This document shows positions 52,759-61,135 of a stretch of DNA of 64,000 nucleotides, in pieces. The notes beneath the pieces are model-generated. The model saw only the letters and a program-made list of their open reading frames with translations, was not told the DNA's origin and searched no databases. The position numbers and the translations under genes are program-made. How positions within the stretch are numbered: the first letter of the stretch is position 1; every line of letters starts with the position of its first letter. This DNA comes from an uncultured Paenibacillus sp. Lineage in GTDB: Bacteria > Bacillota > Bacilli > Paenibacillales > Paenibacillaceae. The DNA lies in assembly GCA_937895345.1 (NCBI GenBank), contig CALAWP010000078.1, forward strand, positions 62,001 to 126,000, written 5' to 3'.

Positions 52759-54279
52759 TCATCCTTTCGATTTCAATGTGCCGTACAGTTCGGACATCCC
52801 CTCGAGCGCCAGACGGTACCGATCCGCAAGTCCGGAATAAGAGCGGACGCGCTCAGCGTCCGGCTCGTAGTGCCGGTCGAAGGCGACGAACGATTCGGCG
52901 GCTTCCGCCAGATCGGCGTACAGCCCGATGCCGTAGCCGGCAATGGCCGCATTGCCCGTCAGCGCGCTGTCGCTCTTTGCCAGCGTGCGAAGCGGAACGC
53001 CGAGCACGTCGGCTTTGATCCGGTTAAACAATTCGCCTCCGGCGCCGCCGCCCACGACGGTCGCTCCGGTATACCCGATCGGTCCCGACAGCCGCTCCAA
53101 TACGTTCAGATACAGCTTATATTCAAAGGCGACCGACTCCAGCATCGCCCGGTACATCGAAGCTCGGTCATGCGCCCAGTTGAGGCCGAGCCAGCTGCCT
53201 CTCATATCCGTGTCGTTCGGGCACACGCGGCCTCCGAAATGCGGAATGAACAACAGCCCGTCGCAGCCCGGCTCGACCGACTCGGCAAGCCGGTTCAGCT
53301 CGTCGTAAGACGGCTCCGCCGGCGAACCCGCGCCGATCAGCCTGCGGTACCAGGCCAGACATTCCCCTCCGCCGTTAATATAAGCCAGCGGAGCCCATAA
53401 ATCCGGGAGCACGGACCGGGCGTAAATCAACGTTTTCGTCTCGGTATCGGGATGATAGCCTTCGACGGCGCAGGCGAGCACGGAAGCGGTGCCCGCAATG
53501 TCCAGCAGCCTTCCCGGGCGCGTCAGTCCCGCCCCGAACGCGGCCGCGGCCGTATCGCCGCAGCCCGCCATAATCGGTATGCCTTCCGGCAGTCCCGTTC
53601 GTTCCGCGTATTCCCGATTCAGCTTGCCGACGATGTCCCAAGGGCGAACGATTACGGGCATCTTGTCCGCGTCCATTCCGAACTCGCGCAGCAGCTCGCC
53701 GGACCATTCCATCGCCAGCACATCGGCGAATCCGGCGAAATGAAGATGCGTATGATCGATAAAGGCGTCCTTGGCCGTCAGTCCGGCCAGCCTCCCCGCC
53801 ACAAAGGCGCTCGGCACGACGAATTTGGCGATCCGGTTGTAGACGTCCGGCCGAAACCGCTTCCACCACCGTTTTTTTGGTCCGTGCGCATAAGTGACCG
53901 GGCAGCCGGTCAGCCGAATGAGCGATTCCTCTCCCCATTCCCTGAAAGCGGGAATCTCGCTTTCGCAGCGGGAATCGAGCCAGGAATCGTAAGGGGTTAC
54001 CGCCTCCCAGTTCCCGTCGATTCCGAGAATGCCGGCCATCTGCCCGTCGAGCGATATCGCCGCGACGGCCGACGGCGGCACGGACGACCGCTCCATCGTT
54101 TCGCGAATGCCGAGCAGCACGGATTCGAACATATCGTCCGGGTTCTGCTCGACGGAGCCTCCCGCCCTCCGGATCAGCTTCGAAGGCCGGAACGCGGCCG
54201 CGGCGATGCGTCCCCGTTCATCGACAAGCGCGACTTTTTCGCCTTGCGTTCCGATATCGGCGCTTATGAAGTAGTTCAA
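52759..54279 (-). CDS. FGGY-family carbohydrate kinase (xylulokinase-like)
   Basis: A 506-residue ASKHA-fold sugar kinase. ISADIGTQGEKVALVD is the phosphate-1 motif, SLDGQMAGI and PYDSWLDSRC belong to the sugar site, MAGCGDTAAAAFGAG carries the catalytic Asp, and DIAGTASVLA and VVGGGAGGELFNRIKADVLG form the ATP site. It reads most like xylulokinases, so the substrate is probably a ketose. It starts 15 bases after adh and ends 7 bases before the next gene. Confidence 0.88.
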   Translation of the reverse strand: MNYFISADIGTQGEKVALVDERGRIAAAAFRPSKLIRRAGGSVEQNPDDMFESVLLGIRETMERSSVPPSAVAAISLDGQMAGILGIDGNWEAVTPYDSWLDSRCESEIPAFREWGEESLIRLTGCPVTYAHGPKKRWWKRFRPDVYNRIAKFVVPSAFVAGRLAGLTAKDAFIDHTHLHFAGFADVLAMEWSGELLREFGMDADKMPVIVRPWDIVGKLNREYAERTGLPEGIPIMAGCGDTAAAAFGAGLTRPGRLLDIAGTASVLACAVEGYHPDTETKTLIYARSVLPDLWAPLAYINGGGECLAWYRRLIGAGSPAEPSYDELNRLAESVEPGCDGLLFIPHFGGRVCPNDTDMRGSWLGLNWAHDRASMYRAMLESVAFEYKLYLNVLERLSGPIGYTGATVVGGGAGGELFNRIKADVLGVPLRTLAKSDSALTGNAAIAGYGIGLYADLAEAAESFVAFDRHYEPDAERVRSYSGLADRYRLALEGMSELYGTLKSKG

Positions 54280-54294
54280 GTGCAGTCCGCTCCT

Positions 54295-55347
54295 TTATTC
54301 GTACGTAATCAGCGTTTTGATTCCTTGCCCGCTTCCCGCGCTTCCGAGCGCCCGGTCGATTTCATCCAGCCCGTACCGGTTCGAGACGAGACGCTTCGCG
54401 TCGATCAGGCCGCCGGCAATAAATTGCAGCGTTTTGCGAAAATGAAAATTGTTCGCCTTTGTGGAGCCCGTTACCTGCAGCTGCTTATAATGAATCAAAT
54501 TCGTATTGACGGCGACGTTTTCTCCCGTTTTGGGCAAACCGCCGAAAAAATTGATCCGGCCGTTCATTGCCGTCAGCTCGACGGCCGCAATTTGCGATTC
54601 CGGAGACGGATTCGCCGTTACGCATACGTCTACGCCGCGGCCTCCCGTCTTGGCCGTAATCGTTTCTTTCAAATGCTCCGCTTCGACCGTTATCAGCTCC
54701 GGATCGATTTCTCCGCACAGCCGGAGCCGCTCCGGAGACCGGTTCGCGACGAACACCCGGCCGGCACCGGCACGCTTGGCCAGCTGCGCGTACATGACGC
54801 CGATCGTGCCCGCCCCGATAATGAGCACATCGTCTCCCAGCCGGATCGGACATTGGAGAATGCCGTTATATACGCAAGACAACGGCTCGATCAGCGAAGC
54901 TTCTTCGAAGCCGACGTGATCCGGCAAATGCGAAATATTGCCGGAACGGACCGCGGCCGCCGGCACGCGAACGTACTCGGCGAACCCACCGTCCATATGA
55001 ACGCCGATCGCTTCATAGCGGGAACACAAATGAGCGTCTCCCTTGACGCAATCGCCGCACAGCCCGCATCCGACGTTCGGCGCCACCGCGACGCGGTCGC
55101 CCGGCCGGTAGCCGGCGACAAGGCCGCCGACCGCCTCTACGACGCCGCTGAACTCGTGCCCCAGCGTTCTCGGCGCGTCCGGCCCGATGCCGTTGTAGCC
55201 GTTGCGGAGCATGCGCAAATCGGTGCCGCAAATGCCGGCGCTTTTTACCTTGATCAACACTTCATGCTCGTCGATGTCCGGAATTTGCACCCGCACCACC
55301 TGGATGTCGTTTGCGCCGAACATTTTTGCCGCCTTCATCGTCCCCAT
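54295..55347 (-). CDS. Zinc-dependent medium-chain alcohol/polyol dehydrogenase
   Basis: A 350-residue dehydrogenase. The catalytic zinc ligands are in AGICGTDLR and GHEFSG with the Glu of LIEPLSCV; four Cys in CGLCGDCVKGDAHLC bind the structural zinc; the cofactor motif is LIIGAGTIGVMYAQ. The sorbitol/threonine dehydrogenase branch is likely. It is the first gene of the operon and is divergent from deoR. Starts at 55347 or 55338 are both possible. Confidence 0.88.
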   Translation of the reverse strand: MGTMKAAKMFGANDIQVVRVQIPDIDEHEVLIKVKSAGICGTDLRMLRNGYNGIGPDAPRTLGHEFSGVVEAVGGLVAGYRPGDRVAVAPNVGCGLCGDCVKGDAHLCSRYEAIGVHMDGGFAEYVRVPAAAVRSGNISHLPDHVGFEEASLIEPLSCVYNGILQCPIRLGDDVLIIGAGTIGVMYAQLAKRAGAGRVFVANRSPERLRLCGEIDPELITVEAEHLKETITAKTGGRGVDVCVTANPSPESQIAAVELTAMNGRINFFGGLPKTGENVAVNTNLIHYKQLQVTGSTKANNFHFRKTLQFIAGGLIDAKRLVSNRYGLDEIDRALGSAGSGQGIKTLITYE

Positions 55348-55401
55348 TCGCGATCACCAAGCCTATCGTTTTCTTTTGTTTTCGTTTGTTGTTATAGCTG
55401 C

Positions 55402-55430
55402 ATGTTATGATAACAATTAATAGATGTCAA
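55402..55430 (-). promoter_or_regulatory. Promoter and operator of the adh-kinase-fucI operon
   Basis: TTGACA (55430-55425), 17-base spacer, TAACAT (55407-55402). TGATAACAATTAAT (55408-55421) fills the spacer and resembles the operator at 55467, so the DeoR-type protein probably represses here. Confidence 0.75.
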
Positions 55431-55457
55431 CGGATAATTCAGTGATTTGGTTATGAC

Positions 55458-55487
55458 TTGTAATCAAATAACAATAAATGATATAAT
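55458..55487 (+). promoter_or_regulatory. Promoter and operator of deoR-type gene
   Basis: TTGTAA (55458-55463), 18-base spacer, TATAAT (55482-55487). The operator-like AATAACAATAAATGAT (55467-55482) lies in the spacer; an exact inverse copy is at 59991-60006. Self-repression is likely. Confidence 0.7.
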
Positions 55488-55528
55488 ATACTTGTTGTTA
55501 TTATGCAAAACGAAAGGAAGCCGTACGG

Positions 55529-56326
55529 ATGAACGACCGGAACCCCGACATTTTGTTCGCGGAAGAGCGCAAAGCGGATATTGTCCGCTGGGTCAACGAA
55601 AAGAAAAAAGCGCTTGTTCCCGAATTGATCGAATACTATAAAGTGTCTCCCGCAACGATTCGCGGAGATTTAAGAGATTTGGAGGCTGCGGGGCTGATCA
55701 AGCGGACGCACGGCGGCGCCATACCCGCCGATTTCGTCAAAGCCGGCTTCGAGCCCGACAACTCCGTCAAAAACGTCTCCCATCTGGCCGAAAAGCGAAA
55801 AATCGCCCAAGCGGCCGCCGCGCTCGTGGAGGACGGCGACATCATCGTGCTGGATACCGGGACGACCGTCCTGGAAATGGCCAGGCTTCTGAAGGATCGC
55901 CGGAACGTGACCGCCATCGTCAACGATCTGGAGATCGCGCTGTGCCTGGAGCCTTTCGAAGGAGTGCACGTCGTCGTCGTCGGGGGGACGCTGCGCAAAA
56001 AATTCCATTGCACGATCGGCCCGTTTGCCGCCAAGCTCCTCTCGGAGCTGAACGTCGACAAGGCGTTTCTCGGCACCAACGCGTTCAGCGCGTCGAAGGG
56101 CTGCATGACCCCCGACATCAATCAGGCCGAGATCAAAAAAATTATGATCGGGATTGCGACCCAAGTCGTCGTCCTGTGCGACAGCAGCAAGATCGGCAAC
56201 CACTCCTTTGTCCAGTTCGCCGCTCCCGACGTCATTGACACGTTCGTAACCGACGACCGGATCCGTCCCGAGCAGCTGAAGGAATTGACCGACATCGGCA
56301 TGGACGTCCTTGTCGCCCGCAAATAA
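55529..56326 (+). CDS. DeoR-family transcriptional regulator
   Basis: A 265-residue repressor. The N-terminal winged HTH has LIEYYKVSPATIRGDLRDLEAAGLIKRTHGGA; the C-terminal DeoR sensor has VLDTGTTVLEMARLL, VVVGGTLRK, FLGTNAFSASKGCMTPDINQAEIKKIMI and VVLCDSSKIG, the sugar-phosphate binding layout of the family. The effector is probably a phosphorylated ketose made by the linked kinase. RBS GGAAG. Likely targets are its own promoter, the adh operon, the Gfo/Idh gene and the GH140/esterase pair. Confidence 0.92.
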   Translation: MNDRNPDILFAEERKADIVRWVNEKKKALVPELIEYYKVSPATIRGDLRDLEAAGLIKRTHGGAIPADFVKAGFEPDNSVKNVSHLAEKRKIAQAAAALVEDGDIIVLDTGTTVLEMARLLKDRRNVTAIVNDLEIALCLEPFEGVHVVVVGGTLRKKFHCTIGPFAAKLLSELNVDKAFLGTNAFSASKGCMTPDINQAEIKKIMIGIATQVVVLCDSSKIGNHSFVQFAAPDVIDTFVTDDRIRPEQLKELTDIGMDVLVARK

Positions 56327-56332
56327 TCCGCC

Positions 56333-56375
56333 GCGCAGCCCGTTCTCGCCGCCGGGCATCGGGCTGCGCGTTTCG
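56333..56375 (+). terminator. Terminator of the deoR-type gene
   Basis: GCGCAGCCC/GGGCTGCGC stem with a 19-base loop, followed by GTTTCGTTTATTT. Confidence 0.75.
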
Positions 56376-56376
56376 T

Positions 56377-57408
56377 TTATTTCATGCGGTCCTCCAGCTT
56401 CACGACCGCCCCGCACGCCAGCGAGCGGTTGCCGGCTTCGACGGCCTTGACCGCCATCTTCCCGTCGTAGCCCGTAATCGACGGTTCGCGGTCCTCCAGG
56501 ATGCAGGCGATAAAATCTGCGTCCTCCGCCAAATACGCATCCTTGTACAGCGAGCGCCAGCTGTTCATGAACGGGCGGCGAAGCTCCTTGCCCTTGGTCG
56601 CCGTCACGATCGTGCGCTCATGCGTCTGACCGAGAAAGATGACCCCTTCCGTACCCAAAATTTCCACCCGGCTGTCATAGCCGTATGCGACGCCCATCGC
56701 GCCGTCGACGCTGCCGGTCTTGCCGTCCCGGAATTTAACCGTCATCGCCACGTTGTCGTAAAAATCCGGATACTCGTGCCGGGCCTCCGGACTTCTATAG
56801 TTGCCGCCGACCGCATATACTTCGGCGATGTCCGCCCCCGCAAACCAGCGCAGCGTATCGATATCGTGGCTGCACACCTCGGCCAGCGCTCCGTTGCTCA
56901 GGCGAAGATCGAACATCCAGGGCTGCGGCTTGCTCGGCCCCCGGGTCAACGATTTGACCAGCACGACGTCTCCGATCGCGCCTTCCTCCACCTGTCTTTT
57001 CGCTTCCCGGAAGCTTTCGTCGAACCTCCGCATAAAGGCGAGCTGCAGCTTCACGCCCGCGGCGGCGCAAGCGTCGATCATCTCGTCGCACTCCGCTTCG
57101 TTCATCGCCATCGGCTTCTCGCACAGCACATGCTTACCCGCCCGCGCCGCCGCAACGACGATTTCCCGGTGGAACGCCGTCGGCGTCACGACGACGACCG
57201 CCTGTACGCGGCTGTCCTCCAGCACCTGCCGGTAATCGGTATAATACCGGTCAATGCCGAGCTCCTTGGCCGCCTCCTCCGCCGCTTCCCGGTTCGGATC
57301 GACGATGGCGGCCAGCCGGGCATGCGGTACGCTCCTCCGATAATTGGCGGCATGGATGCGTCCGGCCCTCCCCGCTCCAATGACGCAAACCCCGATTTCC
57401 GCTCCCAT
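56377..57408 (-). CDS. Gfo/Idh/MocA family oxidoreductase
   Basis: A 343-residue NAD(P)-dependent sugar or cyclitol dehydrogenase. The Rossmann motif is GVCVIGAGRAGRIHAANY, the family signature is CEKPMAMNEAE, and the active-site His lies in EVCSHDIDTLRWFAG. It reads most like inositol 2-dehydrogenase-type enzymes, but homologues also oxidise glucose, xylose and apiose. The ATG at 57408 follows GGTG; an upstream TTG frame is not needed. It has its own promoter with an operator-like site. Confidence 0.87.
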   Translation of the reverse strand: MGAEIGVCVIGAGRAGRIHAANYRRSVPHARLAAIVDPNREAAEEAAKELGIDRYYTDYRQVLEDSRVQAVVVVTPTAFHREIVVAAARAGKHVLCEKPMAMNEAECDEMIDACAAAGVKLQLAFMRRFDESFREAKRQVEEGAIGDVVLVKSLTRGPSKPQPWMFDLRLSNGALAEVCSHDIDTLRWFAGADIAEVYAVGGNYRSPEARHEYPDFYDNVAMTVKFRDGKTGSVDGAMGVAYGYDSRVEILGTEGVIFLGQTHERTIVTATKGKELRRPFMNSWRSLYKDAYLAEDADFIACILEDREPSITGYDGKMAVKAVEAGNRSLACGAVVKLEDRMK

Positions 57409-57420
57409 TGGCAACACCAA

Positions 57421-57476
57421 CCTATTATTATTTGATATCGTTTATAATTATATTTTGTCATTTAACATCTTGTCAA
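57421..57476 (-). promoter_or_regulatory. Promoter and operator-like site of the Gfo/Idh gene
   Basis: TTGACA (57476-57471), 18-base spacer, TATAAT (57452-57447). Downstream, ATCAAATAATAATAGG (57436-57421) resembles ATCAAATAACAATAAATGAT around 55463-55482. Confidence 0.65.
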
Positions 57477-57519
57477 TAGCAAACAACAGAATATAAATGA
57501 TACTCGACAGGTTTCGTCC

Positions 57520-57558
57520 CATGAAAAAACCGCCCGCGATGCCATCGACGGACGGTTT
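57520..57558 (-). terminator. Terminator of the GH140-esterase operon
   Basis: AAACCGtCCG..CGATGgCATCG..CGGgCGGTTT stem, followed on the minus strand by TTTTCATG. Confidence 0.75.
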
Positions 57559-57590
57559 GGCATGCGGCTGCCGAGGCAGCCGCGATTCCA

Positions 57591-58556
57591 TTACAGCTTC
57601 AACAGAAATTGAAGCGTGATATCGTTGAATTCCGGAAGCCCCTCATGGCCGAAATCCGGATAAAGTACATATTGCTTCGGCGCTTCGATCTTATTGTACG
57701 CCGCAAACTGCGTCGAAGGCGGGCACACCGTATCCATCAGCCCGACGCCCATCAGCACCTCGCCGTGAATGCGGCGGGCCAGGTGCTGAATGTCGATGTA
57801 GCCGAGCTTCGTAAAGATTTGTTCCTCGCGCTCGTGGCGGGGATCGTAGAAACGGAAATAAGTCCGCAATTCCTCGTAGGCGTCCTTGGCCAGATCCATC
57901 TGCCAGACGCGGCGGTAATCGCTTAAGAACGGGAAGCAAGGCACCAGCCGTTTGATTCGCGGCTCGAGGGCGGCGCATGCAATCGTAAGCGCGCCTCCCT
58001 GCGATCCGCCGAAAGCGCCGACTCTGTCCGCATCCACTTCGGGAAACGACATGACGATGGCGGCCAGCTGCGCCGTGTCCAGAAATACTTGCCGGAACAG
58101 CAGCTTGTCTTCATGATCGTCCAATCCGCGAATAATATGGCCTTTCATCGTCGTTCCCTTGACGGAGCCCGCATCCTCGGAATATCCGCTTTGTCCGCGG
58201 CAGTCCAGCGCCGCGATCGAATATCCGAGCGACGTATAGATCAGTTTGTCGGCCCAGTCGCCCGAATGCCACGTATAGCCGTGAAAGTTAAGGACGGCAG
58301 GATGCGGCTCCGCCGCGTTTCTCGGGCGCGCGTATTTCGCATGCACCCTGGCGCCGCCGACGCCCGTAAAATACAAATCGAAGCATTCTGCCTGCGGCGT
58401 CTGAAACTTGCTGGGCACCAGCTCGACTTGCGGATCGATCGACCGCATTTCGGCCAGCGCCCGCTCCCAATAAGCGTCGAAATCGTCCGGCCTCGGATTG
58501 ATTCCTTTATACGTCAACAGCTGCTCGATCGGCATATCGATTAATGGCATCTTCAT
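57591..58556 (-). CDS. AXE1-type acetyl esterase (acetylxylan esterase/cephalosporin-C deacetylase family)
   Basis: A 321-residue alpha/beta hydrolase without signal peptide, of Cah/AXE1 length. Nucleophile elbow GGSQGGA, oxyanion segment FHGYTWHSGDW, CRGQSGYSED, the acid in GLMDTVCPPST and the His in DFGHEG are all present. It should remove acetyl groups from imported oligosaccharides. GGGGA lies 6 bases before the ATG; it begins 29 bases after the GH140-like gene in the same operon. Confidence 0.9.
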   Translation of the reverse strand: MKMPLIDMPIEQLLTYKGINPRPDDFDAYWERALAEMRSIDPQVELVPSKFQTPQAECFDLYFTGVGGARVHAKYARPRNAAEPHPAVLNFHGYTWHSGDWADKLIYTSLGYSIAALDCRGQSGYSEDAGSVKGTTMKGHIIRGLDDHEDKLLFRQVFLDTAQLAAIVMSFPEVDADRVGAFGGSQGGALTIACAALEPRIKRLVPCFPFLSDYRRVWQMDLAKDAYEELRTYFRFYDPRHEREEQIFTKLGYIDIQHLARRIHGEVLMGVGLMDTVCPPSTQFAAYNKIEAPKQYVLYPDFGHEGLPEFNDITLQFLLKL

Positions 58557-58585
58557 TTCCCCTTATGTCAATTTTAATTGTCTTT

Positions 58586-59881
58586 CTAAAGCTCGCAGGC
58601 ATCCATGACCAGCACCCAATCGTTGCCCCGCCCGGCGGATGGAGGCGCAAACGATCGGTGGCCGTTATTGTCCGCCGTCTCCGGTTCCGTCGATCGTCCC
58701 GTGCGGGGATCGAACCAAAAGAAGGTTACCCGGTTCCCGGGCATAACGCCGAGACGGATGCCGGCTTTGACGCCGTTCGGAAAATAAATGAACGCATACC
58801 GTTCTCCCCTCGCGGCAACCATGTAGTTGTCCCCTTCGCCGTTGCGGACGATCAGGCTTTGGTCCGGAATCCGCTCGAGCATCGGCCTCGACTCGGCCAG
58901 CGTGCGCAAATGACGCATCTGGGCCGCGCCGGGCCGTTCCAGCGCGTCCTTCCAATGCATAATAAAGTTGTCGTCCGCTTTCGTCGACATCGACCAGACC
59001 GAATGATGGCCGTATGTATGGCCGAAGCCGCCGGAGAATACGTTGTAATAGGCGGCCCTGCGCGCGTCCGCCGCGTCGAAATAACCGTTCGCGGCGTTGA
59101 AGCCGCGCGGAATGTCCTCGTAGCAGGGCTCCCCGTCGAACGTAGGCTTGACCGGAGACAAGGCGTAATCGTCGCGAATCCATTTGTAATTGACCGGCGC
59201 GTCGTCGCCGTGGCTCGATTGGACCATGTTGAAATCCAGCCATCGTTCCCGGTGGACATGCCTCGAGGAAGACGATCCGCCGGCGGGATGGAACGTGATC
59301 AAATGGCTGTCGCCGCATGCGTCCCGGATGCCTTCGGCCATGGCGCGGACGACGGCGAAATGTTCCATTTCCAGCAGCGGCCTGTCTCCGCCCATCACCC
59401 ATACGATATTCTCCCGGCTGCGGTACCTGCGGCCGATCCACTCGCCGTAGACTCGCGCATTGCCGGGCGTAAAGACGGCGGGGCCGCGCCCCCACATCGG
59501 ATTGAATTTGTCTCCCCAGGTTGGCAGCAGCGCGACATGCAGCCCCAGCTCGGCCGCCTTGTCCACGATATAATCGACATGATCCCAATATGAATAAGGC
59601 CCTTCCTCGTCGGGCATTGCCGGATCGGGCAAGCCCCCGCCGCCAAGCTTCAGCGGCAGGCGCCCATAGGCGTTCGGCTCCGTCAGTCCGTCCAGTTCGG
59701 CCAGCGCAACCGCCTGCACGACGTTGAAGCCGAGACCGGCCCGCTGCTTCAAATATAAGCCGGCATCTTCCCGGCTCAGCTTGTGAAACAGCTCCCAGGC
59801 GGTATCGCCCAGCCAAAAAAACGGACTGCCGTCCGCTCGAACCAAAAACCGTCCGTTCCCGCTTACTTTTAACCGCTGCAA
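58586..59881 (-). CDS. GH140-like (apiosidase-like, DUF4038) glycoside hydrolase
   Basis: A 431-residue cytosolic TIM-barrel protein. FFWLGDTAWELFHKLSREDA at the start, then VWVMGGDRPL (Asp 166) and PTFDGEPCYE (Glu 251), the likely catalytic pair, and a C-terminal collagenase-like beta domain (YAFIYFPNG, FFWFDPRTG). Characterised GH140 enzymes release apiose from rhamnogalacturonan II, but the family may be wider. The TTG at 59881 is chosen: AAAGGG lies 8 bases upstream and the protein then starts QRLKVSGNGRFLV as in the family; a GTG three codons earlier is the alternative. Confidence 0.82.
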   Translation of the reverse strand: MQRLKVSGNGRFLVRADGSPFFWLGDTAWELFHKLSREDAGLYLKQRAGLGFNVVQAVALAELDGLTEPNAYGRLPLKLGGGGLPDPAMPDEEGPYSYWDHVDYIVDKAAELGLHVALLPTWGDKFNPMWGRGPAVFTPGNARVYGEWIGRRYRSRENIVWVMGGDRPLLEMEHFAVVRAMAEGIRDACGDSHLITFHPAGGSSSSRHVHRERWLDFNMVQSSHGDDAPVNYKWIRDDYALSPVKPTFDGEPCYEDIPRGFNAANGYFDAADARRAAYYNVFSGGFGHTYGHHSVWSMSTKADDNFIMHWKDALERPGAAQMRHLRTLAESRPMLERIPDQSLIVRNGEGDNYMVAARGERYAFIYFPNGVKAGIRLGVMPGNRVTFFWFDPRTGRSTEPETADNNGHRSFAPPSAGRGNDWVLVMDACEL

Positions 59882-59984
59882 GCCTCGCACCCTTTCTTCT
59901 TATGTCATAACTTCCGCGTACGGAGTTGACCCGCCCGGCCAAAGCCGCGGAACGATTTCTATCCGTCCCTCCCTTGTTTTTCGG

Positions 59985-60013
59985 TTGATTATCATTTATT
60001 GTTATTATATCAT
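59985..60013. promoter_or_regulatory. Divergent promoters with shared DeoR-type operator
   Basis: Rightward: TTGATT (59985-59990), 17-base spacer, TATCAT (60008-60013). Leftward: -10 TATAAT (60009-60004). The spacer is filled by ATCATTTATTGTTATT (59991-60006), the exact inverse of 55467-55482, so one bound repressor would shut both promoters. Confidence 0.75.
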
Positions 60014-60097
60014 TTTTACTATCGTTTTTACAGCGCTTTCGCGAAAAAAACGATGTCAAAGCACATGATTTACAAGTTTCGATTGGGGGAAACGAAG

Positions 60098-61063
60098 ATG
60101 GGTTATACCGACGAAGCGGCAAAGGAACTGTTCGCCTACCGCCCGGCGTTGACGAAACCGAACGATTACGATTCTTTTTGGGAAGAGACGCTGGAGGAAT
60201 CGCGCCGCCGTCCGCTGCGCCCGCAGCGGACGCGCATCGATTACCCTTCGCGGCATGCCGCCGTATACGACATCCGCTACGACGGATTCGACGGCACGCC
60301 GATTCACGGCTGGTATATCGTTCCCGAATTTATCGGCCGGTCCTCCTATCCGTGCCTGATTCATTATCACGGATTCGGCGGGGACCGCGGCCGGCCTTGC
60401 GACCTGATGCACTGGGCGATGGCCGGCTTCGCCGTCCTGTCGGTCGACTGCCGCGACCAGGGAGGCCAAACCGGCGATTTGGCCGGCTATTCCGCCGGGC
60501 ATATGATGAACGTCGCTTGCAAAGGCGTAAACAACAAATACGAATATTACTTTCGCTCCGTCTACATGGACAGCGTCCGGGCCGTCGACTTCGTATGCGC
60601 GCAGCCGGAGACGGATCCAGGCAAGCTGGTTGTGGAAGGCGGAAGCCAAGGCGGCGCGCTGGGCATGGCGGTCGCCGCCCTGGACGACCGTCCCGCGCTT
60701 GCATTGGTGGACGTGCCCAGCAACAGCAACCTGGTCAAGAGAGTCGAAGGCGCTCACGGAGCGTTTGCGAGCGTCGCCGAATATTTAAAGCGCCATCCGG
60801 ACGAAACGGATCTCGTCCTGCACAACTTGAGCTATTTCGACACGATGAATATGGCCGACCGGATTCGCTGCCGGGTGCTGGCATCGGTTGCGTTGAAGGA
60901 CGAGGTCTGTCCGCCGCTGATGTATTTTGCGACGTATAACCGGATCGAAAGCGACAAGGAAATCGTCATTTACCCGTTCAACGGCCATGAAGGGGGCGGC
61001 TCTCTCCAAACGGAACGAAAGCTGGCCTTCGCACACAAGCATTGTCCCGATTGGTTCGCCTGA
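60098..61063 (+). CDS. AXE1-type acetyl esterase, second copy
   Basis: A 321-residue alpha/beta hydrolase of the same family as the one at 57591, clearly diverged from it. Motifs: HYHGFGGDRGRP, DCRDQGGQTGD, GGSQGGALGM with the nucleophile, ALKDEVCPP with the acid, and FNGHEGGG with the His. No signal peptide. GGGGGA lies 7 bases before the ATG at 60098; the frame open upstream runs through the promoter. It is divergent from the GH140-like gene under the shared operator. Confidence 0.9.
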   Translation: MGYTDEAAKELFAYRPALTKPNDYDSFWEETLEESRRRPLRPQRTRIDYPSRHAAVYDIRYDGFDGTPIHGWYIVPEFIGRSSYPCLIHYHGFGGDRGRPCDLMHWAMAGFAVLSVDCRDQGGQTGDLAGYSAGHMMNVACKGVNNKYEYYFRSVYMDSVRAVDFVCAQPETDPGKLVVEGGSQGGALGMAVAALDDRPALALVDVPSNSNLVKRVEGAHGAFASVAEYLKRHPDETDLVLHNLSYFDTMNMADRIRCRVLASVALKDEVCPPLMYFATYNRIESDKEIVIYPFNGHEGGGSLQTERKLAFAHKHCPDWFA

Positions 61064-61096
61064 TCATCCACTGCCTGCGGATAGTCCCGCCGAAAC

Positions 61097-61130
61097 GCAG
61101 CCGCGCAGCCTTCTCAGGCTGCGCGGCTGC
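61097..61130. terminator. Strong hairpin between convergent genes
   Basis: A perfect 14-bp stem GCAGCCGCGCAGCC/GGCTGCGCGGCTGC with a 6-base loop. No long T run on either side. Confidence 0.65.
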
Positions 61131-61135
61131 AGTCG

